From an uncultured Verrucomicrobiota bacterium (GTDB lineage: Bacteria; Verrucomicrobiota; Kiritimatiellia; RFP12; UBA1067): a stretch of 33,854 bases of DNA. Of the stretch, positions 15,049 to 21,436 are shown one piece after another (position 1 is the stretch's first letter; each line of letters opens with the position of its first letter). The notes beneath the pieces were generated by a model that was not told the DNA's origin, did no database searches, and worked only from the letters and a program-made list of their open reading frames with translations. The translations under genes were made by a program, and so were the position numbers. The stretch covers positions 68,254-102,107 of the forward strand of contig CAMOCC010000002.1 of the NCBI GenBank assembly GCA_946610035.1, written 5' to 3'.

Positions 15049-15066
15049 CGGCAAATATGGTATAAT
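15037..15066 (+). promoter_or_regulatory. Promoter of the regulator gene, probably giving a leaderless mRNA
   Basis: TTGTCG (15037-15042), an 18-bp spacer and TATAAT (15061-15066) with TGG just upstream. Transcription should begin at about 15072-15074, exactly at the GTG start codon (15073). The -35 box lies within the last codons of GH76. There is no copy of the operator here. Confidence 0.7.
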
Positions 15067-15072
15067 GGTTTC

Positions 15073-16173
15073 GTGAGCGATTCAAATGCAATCGGTGCGA
15101 CAAAGTTCGCCGCAGTCTTTGCGGAACTGAGGCAGAACATACTTGGCGGACGCTATGCGGAGACGAAATTCCCCAGCGAGCGGACGCTGATGCGGCGCTT
15201 TTCCGTTTCCCGCACCCTTGTGAGGCAGGTGATCGCGCGGCTGAAGGTGGAGGGACTGCTTGCCAGCCGCCAGGGCCAGGGCACGTTCATCCCCCAGAAC
15301 GCGAAACGCATGAACGAGCGCCTGGGGTTTATAATCCCCGGAGTCGGCAGGGAGGAGATATTCTCCCCGATCTGCAAGCGGATGATTGCATGCTCGGAGC
15401 GCCGGGGCTTCACGCCGGTCTTCGCCGATCTCGCCGCGAACTCCCCGCGCGAACGGCGCAGACAGGTTGATGCCGCCGTCGGAGAGTTCATCGCCGAACG
15501 CGTGTCGGCCGTTGTGCTGCAGCCGCCGGACTTTCTTCGGGATTCGCCAAAAGTCAACGCGCGCATTGTCGAGCGCTTCAGGGAGGTCGAGATTCCGGTT
15601 GTGCTGCTCGACTACGACATTACGGCGCGTCCGGAGCGAAGCACCTGCGATCTGATAGGCATCGACAACTACAACGCAGGATGGCGCCTCGGCCGCCATC
15701 TCATCGAGAAGGGCGCGCGGCGCATCGCCTTCTTGATGCGGGACAACTGGGCGTTCAGCGTCATAGACAGGCGCGACGGACTCTGCTCCGCCGCAGACGA
15801 GGCCTCCTGCACGCTGGAAACGACAAATGTCGAGCCTGACGACGCCAAGGGCGTTGCCGCTCTTCTTGCAAAGGGCGATGCACCCGACGCAATAGTCTGC
15901 GGCAACGATCAGCTGGCGGCGGCTCTTCTGAAGACGCTGCGCGCCGCCGGCGTGAGAGTTCCCGAGGATGTGATGGTGGCCGGTTTCGACGATGCCCACA
16001 TCGCCGCGGTCTGCGATCCGCCGCTGACGACGATACACCAGCCGTCCGACGCCATTGCCACGTCGCTTTTCGAGATTCTGATCGCCCGGATCAGGAATCC
16101 GTCCATTCCCGCCGTCGCGGTATATCACGACGCGTGGCTTGTGGCGCGCAAGTCAACCGACCGGCGGCCCTGA
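15073..16173 (+). CDS. Transcriptional regulator: GntR-type winged helix fused to a LacI-type sugar-binding domain
   Basis: A protein of 366 residues starting with GTG; no Shine-Dalgarno sequence is possible on the predicted transcript. Residues about 10-75 form a GntR winged helix-turn-helix (FPSERTLMRRFSVSRTLVRQVIARLKVEGLL, then RQGQGTFI). Residues about 80-360 form a LacI/periplasmic-binding fold (GFIIPGV, SAVVLQPP, DLIGIDNYNAGWRLGRHLIEKGARRIAF, AIVCGNDQLAAALLKTL, EDVMVAGFDDA). The same fusion is known in AraR of Bacillus, where a sugar releases the protein from DNA. The palindrome ACTGGTATATACCAGT begins four bases after its stop and recurs upstream of three other units, so this protein most likely binds it, with mannose or a mannan oligosaccharide as the probable ligand (inference). 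It sits between GH76 and GH125. Confidence 0.9.
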   Translation: MSDSNAIGATKFAAVFAELRQNILGGRYAETKFPSERTLMRRFSVSRTLVRQVIARLKVEGLLASRQGQGTFIPQNAKRMNERLGFIIPGVGREEIFSPICKRMIACSERRGFTPVFADLAANSPRERRRQVDAAVGEFIAERVSAVVLQPPDFLRDSPKVNARIVERFREVEIPVVLLDYDITARPERSTCDLIGIDNYNAGWRLGRHLIEKGARRIAFLMRDNWAFSVIDRRDGLCSAADEASCTLETTNVEPDDAKGVAALLAKGDAPDAIVCGNDQLAAALLKTLRAAGVRVPEDVMVAGFDDAHIAAVCDPPLTTIHQPSDAIATSLFEILIARIRNPSIPAVAVYHDAWLVARKSTDRRP

Positions 16174-16176
16174 GAA

Positions 16177-16192
16177 ACTGGTATATACCAGT
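16177..16192. promoter_or_regulatory. Palindromic operator, copy 4 (upstream of GH125-GH2-CotH)
   Basis: An exact ACTGGTATATACCAGT, four bases after the regulator stop codon and directly abutting the probable -35 region. This is closer to the -10 than at the other three sites (34 bp between centres). Confidence 0.85.
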
Positions 16193-16221
16193 GTGCAATT
16201 AGCCTCAAGGTTTGGTATAAT
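16193..16221 (+). promoter_or_regulatory. Promoter of GH125-GH2-CotH
   Basis: TATAAT at 16216-16221 with TGG in the extended -10 position. The -35 region (GTGCAA, 16193-16198) is poor, which fits dependence on the extended -10. The leader is about 50 nt, with AAAGGA at 16264-16269. Confidence 0.6.
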
Positions 16222-16276
16222 TGAATCGCGAAGACAGATTATGCCAACTGAAGACTTAAACAGAAAGGACGATAGC

Positions 16277-17650
16277 ATGAGACTTCTCGCCTCCGCCGCG
16301 CTGCTGGTGCCGTGCCTTGCGGCAAGTGCGTACGACTATTGCGCCAAGCCGGGCCGCCCGCCCGTCGAGGAGCGCGCATTCCGAAGCGCCGCCGTAGACG
16401 CGAAGATCGACGAGGTCGCCGCGAAGATAGGCGACAGTACGGTGCGCGACATGTTCATCGCCTGCTATCCGAACACTCTCGACACGACGGTGAGAGGCGA
16501 TGGATACATCATCACCGGCGACATCGATGCAATGTGGCTCAGGGACTCCTCCGCTCAGGTCTGGCCGTACCTCCGCCACCTGAACGAGGACGCAAAGCTC
16601 AAGACGCTCGTGCGCAACCTCATCCTGCGGCAGTTCAAGGCTATTCGCCTCGACCCGTACGCCAATGCGTTCTACGCCGACGAGAAGCAGAAGAGCGGAT
16701 GGGAGAGCGACCATACGGACATGAAGCCAGGACTTCACGAGCGCAAGTACGAGATCGACTCGCTCTGCTATCCCGTCCGCCTCGCCTACGGATACTGGAA
16801 GGCGACTGGGGACGCGAGCATATTCGACGCGAAGTGGGAGGCGACACTGAATGCCATAGTCGCCACATTCCGCGAGCAGCAGCGCAAGGACGGACACAAA
16901 ACGTCCTATCGGTTTCAGCGCCGCGCGGAGAATCCGACGGACTCCCTCGGCAACCACGGCTACGGCGCGCCCGTGAAGCCGGTCGGTCTCATCGCGAGCG
17001 CGTTCCGCCCGTCGGACGACGCGACGACGCTTCCGTTCCTCGTTCCGTCCAACTTCTTCGCCGTAGACATCCTGCGCAAGGCGGCGGAGATCGTCAAGGC
17101 GACGGGAGGCGACGCCGCGCTCGCGGCTGATGCGACGGCTCTCGCGGACGAGGTTTCCGCCGCGCTCGCGAAATACGCCGTCGCCGATACGGAGGAATGG
17201 GGCAGGGTGTATGCGTTCGAGGTCGACGGATTCGGCGGCCGCGTGCTGATGGACGACGCAAACGCGCCGAGCCTTCTTTCTCTTCCGTATCTCTGCGGCA
17301 TAGACCGCAACGATCCCGTCTACGTAAACACGCGCCGGATGATTCTTTCGTCCGATGGGAATCCCTACTATTTCAAAGGCCGTGCGCTTGAGGGCATAGG
17401 AAGTCCGCATACCGGCATCGGGCAAGTCTGGCCGATGTCGATCATCATGCGCATCCTGACGTCCGACTGCGAGAAGGAGCAGCGTGCCGCGCTGAAGATG
17501 CTCGTCGCGACTACTGCCGGCACGGGATTCATGCACGAGTCGGTCGATGCGGACGATCCGGCGAAGTTCTCGCGCAGCTGGTTTGCGTGGGCGAACACGC
17601 TGTTTGGCGAAGCGGTACTTGAAATGGCAGAGAAAGGAATGCTCAAATGA
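16277..17650 (+). CDS. GH125 exo-alpha-1,6-mannosidase (secreted)
   Basis: A protein of 457 residues starting at ATG 16277, behind AAAGGA and followed by a signal peptide (MRLLASAALLVPCLAASA). The open frame upstream of this ATG covers the operator and promoter. GH125 landmarks: TGDIDAMWLRDSSAQVWPY, RKYEIDSLCYPVRLAYGYW with D161 as the probable acid, MDDANAPSLLSLPYL, GIGSPHTG, and TGFMHESVDADDPAKFSRSWFAWAN with E421 as the probable base. GH125 removes alpha-1,6-linked mannose from the non-reducing end and works with GH76 on the mannan backbone. The stop overlaps the GH2 start codon (ATGA), so the two are translationally coupled. Confidence 0.9.
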   Translation: MRLLASAALLVPCLAASAYDYCAKPGRPPVEERAFRSAAVDAKIDEVAAKIGDSTVRDMFIACYPNTLDTTVRGDGYIITGDIDAMWLRDSSAQVWPYLRHLNEDAKLKTLVRNLILRQFKAIRLDPYANAFYADEKQKSGWESDHTDMKPGLHERKYEIDSLCYPVRLAYGYWKATGDASIFDAKWEATLNAIVATFREQQRKDGHKTSYRFQRRAENPTDSLGNHGYGAPVKPVGLIASAFRPSDDATTLPFLVPSNFFAVDILRKAAEIVKATGGDAALAADATALADEVSAALAKYAVADTEEWGRVYAFEVDGFGGRVLMDDANAPSLLSLPYLCGIDRNDPVYVNTRRMILSSDGNPYYFKGRALEGIGSPHTGIGQVWPMSIIMRILTSDCEKEQRAALKMLVATTAGTGFMHESVDADDPAKFSRSWFAWANTLFGEAVLEMAEKGMLK

Positions 17651-20600
17651 AAACAGTGACGATGCTCGCGGCGCTTGCCGCGATGGCGGCTAATGCCGCG
17701 GAGGTGCGGACAATCGACGGCAACGAGTGGCAGGACATGTCGCGGATGAGCCTCGGGCGCGAGGAGACGCGCGCGGCGTTCGCGCCGTTCGAGAGCCCCG
17801 CAGCGGCGCTCGACATACTGCCATGGAAATCGTCGCGGCAGATCTGCCTCGATTCGGACACCGCATGGAAATTCAAGTGGTCGAAGAGCCCGGCATTCCG
17901 TCCCGTCGGCTTCGAACTGCCCGAATACGACGTCTCGCGCTGGGAGACGATCAAGGTTCCGTGCAGTTGGCAGGCATACGGCGCGAACGGAAAGGGCGGA
18001 TGGGGAACGGCCCTCTACACGAACGTCGGCTACCCGTTCGCGGTGAATCCGCCGCGCGTGATGGACGATCCGCCCAGGCATTTCACGAACTACGACGCGC
18101 GCAATCCGGTCGGATCCTACCGCCGCGACTTCGAGGTCCCCGCGTCGTGGAAGGGCGACCGCGTGTTCCTCAAGTTCGACGGCGTAGATTCGTTCTACTA
18201 CCTCTGGGTAAACGGAAAGTACGTCGGCTTCACGAAGGATAGCCGCTGCGCCGCGGAATACGACGTCACCGATTTCGTGAAGACGGGAAAGAACACCGTA
18301 GCCTTGGAGGTTTACCGCTATTCGGACGGCGCGTACCTGGAGGATCAGGATATGTTCCGCCTCTCCGGCATATTCCGCTCCGCGTGGCTCGTGCGTCGTC
18401 CGCAGGTGAGAATCCGCGACTTCTTCGCGCGGGCGAAGCCGAAGACGGACGGCGACTATGCCGGTGACTGGCGGCTGTCGGTCGAGGTCGATCTCGCAGG
18501 TGTTGGGCGGGCGAATGTCGATGTGTCGCTTTATACTCTGGACGGGAGGAAAGTCTCGCTCACGCCCGTCGTCGGCATCAATTTCGCAGGGCATGGCGGT
18601 GTCTTCGCGGTAGTCAAGCCGAAGCTCTGGAGTCCTGAAACGCCCAACTGCTACAAGCTTGTCCTTACTCTTGTCCAGGGGAAGAAGACACTAGAAAGCG
18701 TTTCGACGCTCTTCGGGTTCCGCGAAAGCAAGATCATCAACGGACGCTACTGCCTGAACGGACAGAAGGTGAAGCTGCACGGCGCGGACCGCCACGAGAC
18801 GGACCCGATGTTCGGCCACTACTGTCCGCACGAGCGCCAGGAGGAGGACATCAAGCTTCTCAAGCGCGCGAACTGCAATCTCGTCAGGAACTCGCACTAT
18901 CCGCAGGACGACTACTGGTACTACCTCTGCGATCTCAACGGCATCGCCCTGATGGACGAGGCGAACAACGAGACGCACGGCTATCCGCACGGCGCGACGA
19001 ACCCGATGTTCCGCATGCCGATGGTGTGGCGCAACATGAACATGGTGGAGCGCAACAAGAACCATCCGTCCGTCCTCTTCTGGAGCCACGGCAACGAGTG
19101 CGGAAGGGGCGACAACTTCAAGGCCTGCTCCGAGGCCGTGCATGCGCGCGACTGGTCGCGCCCGACGCACTACGAGGGCGACTGGTCCAACTCCGACATC
19201 GACTCGAACATGTACCCGAACGTTCCGACGGTGTGGGGACATGCCCGCGACGCGAACGCGAAGCGTCCGTACTTCATGTGCGAATACGCGCACAACATGA
19301 TGAACGCGATGGGCAACCTGAAGGACTATCAGGAAGCGATCGAGTCGTCCGACGTCTGCATCGGCGGCTGCATCTGGGACTGGGTCGATCAGGGCCTGTA
19401 TAGGGAAAAGAGTGTCCATCGCGGAGCGATGGACCTCCTGGGGGGCGGTCGCTCTGTAACGGACGTGGATAAAGAAAAGGGGGTCCGTCGCTCCGCGACG
19501 GACAAGAGCAACCTCATCATCGCCTACGGCGGCGACTTTGGGGACCAGCCGAACGACGGACAGTTTGTGATGAACGGCTGCATCCTCTCCGACCGCCAGC
19601 TCGAACCGGCCTACTGGGAGATCAAGCACGTCTACCAGCCTGTAGCCGTAACGGCAGTGGAGGAGTCCGGTAGGGCGGGCAGCCCCCTGCCCGCCGCAGT
19701 CAAGATATTCAACAAGCAGTTCTTCCGCGGACTGAACGTCTACGATGCCTCCTGGAAGGTTCTTGTAAACGGCAAGGAGACGGCGAAGGGTGCGCTCAAC
19801 CTCGACGCAGTGGGACCGCGCGGAGAGAAGGTTGTGCCGCTTCCGCAGGAGGCGCTTTCGTCTGTCGGGCCCGGAAAGTCGGTGAGTGTTCGCTATCAGT
19901 TCGCGTGCCGCGAGAAGGACGGATTCCTCGACAAGGGCTACGTCATCGCCGACGACCAGATTGATCTCGCAAACGAGGCGCGCGCCGTACCGCTCGCGGT
20001 GCGCGGCGGCGCGTCGTTCAAGGATTCGAACGGTAGACGCACTTTTACCGCGGGCGATGCGACGGCCGCTTTCGACATTGCGACAGGCGCGCTCGTTTCC
20101 TACAAGGTCAAGGGCGTCGAGCGGCTTCTTGCGCCGATGACGCTGGACGCCTACCGCGCGCCGAGCTCGAACGAGCTGGGGCCTGCCGGAAAGTGGAGCG
20201 CGTGCGGATGGCGCAACTTCAAGACGCGCGCCGTGTCGTTCGGCGAAGTGAAGAAGAACGGGGACGCGCTCGACTTCCTCGTGGAGACGGAGCACGTAGG
20301 CGCGGCGAAGGAGGAGCTGCGTGACTTCGGGCGCGTCAACACGCGGATCGAGAACAAGGGCGAGGTTTCGAAGACTTCTGCGCCGACATTCCGCGCCGTC
20401 CAGCGCTGGCGCGTCTACGGCGACGGGACGATCACCTGCCAGAGCGAGATACGTCCGCAGGGAATCCGCCGCGAGCTGCCGCGCATCGGGTGGCACTTCG
20501 TCCTGCCGCTCGACTTCGCGAAGGTGGCGTGGTTCGGGCGCGGTCCGTTCGAGAACTACCGCGACCGCAAGTCGGGTGCGTTCAAAGGGCTCTGGAAGAC

Positions 20601-21420
20601 GGACGTCTCGCAGTTCGTGATGCCATACGCGCGTCCGGAAGACGCCAACAACTTCGAGGACACGGATGCCGTCACGCTCGGCGGCGCGAAGGGAGTGATT
20701 GGCTTCGCGACGCTTGGCGCGCCGTTCGCGTTCGAGGCGATTCCGTATTCGCCTACGGAGATAATCGAGACGATGCATCCCGTTGAGCTGCCGAAACCGA
20801 CGAAGGTCGAACTTGGGCTCTTCGCCGAAACTCGCGGACTCGGCGGCGCGAGCTGCGGTCCGCCGCCGCTCAAGCGCGACATCATCGAGACGGACCGCAA
20901 CTACCGGCTCGACTTCGCGATCCTGCCGCGTCTCGCGACGACCGCGCTTTCCGCGCCAGACGCGGACCTTCCGCCCGCGCCTCCGCACAAGACCGGCTTC
21001 GAGAAGTGGAAGCTTGTATCCACGACGAGCGAGCATGACGGACGGGTCGAACGCGCGTCAAACGTCTGCGACGGCGACCCAGACACCTTCTGGCACACGC
21101 GCTACGGCGACGGTGCGCCAAACTATCCGCATTCCGTCGTCTGCGACTACGGGGAGGTTCGGAATATCAAGGGCATCATTGCCGTTCCGCGCCAGGACAT
21201 GTCGAACGGACGCGTCAAGCGCTACCGCATCGAGACGAGCGCCGACGCAAACAACTGGTCTGTTGCGGCGGAGGGAGAACTCCGCAATACCGACGACCTG
21301 AGCGAGATATACTTCAAGACGCCGGTCAAGGCGAGGTACATGCGCTTCACCGCGCTCTCGCCGCACCACGGCAACGAGAAGTGGGCGACGATGGCTGAGC
21401 TCCAGCCCATACTTCAATAA
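17647..21420 (+). CDS. GH2 beta-galactosidase (LacZ-like) with C-terminal F5/8-type C domain and two repeat insertions
   Basis: A protein of 1257 residues with a short signal peptide (MKTVTMLAALAAMAANA), exported unlike classical LacZ. Domains: jelly-roll sugar-binding (SWQAYGANGKGGW, NPVGSYRRDFEVP), immunoglobulin-like, and a TIM barrel with acid/base E484 in WSHGNECGRGDN and nucleophile E546 in FMCEYAHNMMNAMGN. A LacZ small-chain-like domain follows (GRGPFENYRDRKSGAF), then an F5/8-type C domain (about residues 1115-1257, YMRFTALSPHHGNEKWATM). Two REP-like elements lie in frame: residues 590-619, between WDWVDQ and AYGGDFG, and residues 675-685 (GRAGSPLPAAV). Both fall between conserved LacZ blocks and leave catalytic residues intact. 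The substrate is probably a terminal beta-galactoside; its link to mannan is not obvious. Confidence 0.92.
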   Translation: MKTVTMLAALAAMAANAAEVRTIDGNEWQDMSRMSLGREETRAAFAPFESPAAALDILPWKSSRQICLDSDTAWKFKWSKSPAFRPVGFELPEYDVSRWETIKVPCSWQAYGANGKGGWGTALYTNVGYPFAVNPPRVMDDPPRHFTNYDARNPVGSYRRDFEVPASWKGDRVFLKFDGVDSFYYLWVNGKYVGFTKDSRCAAEYDVTDFVKTGKNTVALEVYRYSDGAYLEDQDMFRLSGIFRSAWLVRRPQVRIRDFFARAKPKTDGDYAGDWRLSVEVDLAGVGRANVDVSLYTLDGRKVSLTPVVGINFAGHGGVFAVVKPKLWSPETPNCYKLVLTLVQGKKTLESVSTLFGFRESKIINGRYCLNGQKVKLHGADRHETDPMFGHYCPHERQEEDIKLLKRANCNLVRNSHYPQDDYWYYLCDLNGIALMDEANNETHGYPHGATNPMFRMPMVWRNMNMVERNKNHPSVLFWSHGNECGRGDNFKACSEAVHARDWSRPTHYEGDWSNSDIDSNMYPNVPTVWGHARDANAKRPYFMCEYAHNMMNAMGNLKDYQEAIESSDVCIGGCIWDWVDQGLYREKSVHRGAMDLLGGGRSVTDVDKEKGVRRSATDKSNLIIAYGGDFGDQPNDGQFVMNGCILSDRQLEPAYWEIKHVYQPVAVTAVEESGRAGSPLPAAVKIFNKQFFRGLNVYDASWKVLVNGKETAKGALNLDAVGPRGEKVVPLPQEALSSVGPGKSVSVRYQFACREKDGFLDKGYVIADDQIDLANEARAVPLAVRGGASFKDSNGRRTFTAGDATAAFDIATGALVSYKVKGVERLLAPMTLDAYRAPSSNELGPAGKWSACGWRNFKTRAVSFGEVKKNGDALDFLVETEHVGAAKEELRDFGRVNTRIENKGEVSKTSAPTFRAVQRWRVYGDGTITCQSEIRPQGIRRELPRIGWHFVLPLDFAKVAWFGRGPFENYRDRKSGAFKGLWKTDVSQFVMPYARPEDANNFEDTDAVTLGGAKGVIGFATLGAPFAFEAIPYSPTEIIETMHPVELPKPTKVELGLFAETRGLGGASCGPPPLKRDIIETDRNYRLDFAILPRLATTALSAPDADLPPAPPHKTGFEKWKLVSTTSEHDGRVERASNVCDGDPDTFWHTRYGDGAPNYPHSVVCDYGEVRNIKGIIAVPRQDMSNGRVKRYRIETSADANNWSVAAEGELRNTDDLSEIYFKTPVKARYMRFTALSPHHGNEKWATMAELQPILQ
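19414..19503 (+). repeat. Palindromic element inserted in frame inside the beta-galactosidase gene
   Basis: Two hairpins 48 bases apart. The first has arms GTCCATCGC and GCGATGGAC around GGA (19414-19434, peptide VHRGAMD). The second has arms GTCCGTCGC and GCGACGGAC around TCC (19483-19503, peptide VRRSATD). The element is 90 bp, exactly 30 codons, and the protein segment is about 30 residues longer than the same loop of E. coli LacZ. G- and C-runs face inwards, the reverse of the intergenic copies. Confidence 0.85.
19669..19696 (+). repeat. GTAG-headed REP-like hairpin inside the beta-galactosidase gene
   Basis: GTAG (19670-19673), then arms GGCGGGCAG and CTGCCCGCC around CCCC. The reading frame gives GRAGSPLPAAV. 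The copy at 33622 is read in the same frame. Confidence 0.85.
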
Positions 21421-21436
21421 AGTTGAAAGGAAAGCC

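Noticed and set aside
16139-16276. A 46-residue N-terminal extension of GH125
   Set aside because: The extension would cover the regulator stop, operator and promoter; ATG 16277 has a ribosome site and is followed by a proper signal peptide.
18691-21036. A 781-residue open frame on the minus strand
   Set aside because: It lies opposite the clearly recognisable beta-galactosidase. The Arg/Val-rich translation is a GC-rich shadow. Similar minus-strand frames at 1203-2654, 13045-14631 and 31786-33264 were rejected for the same reason.
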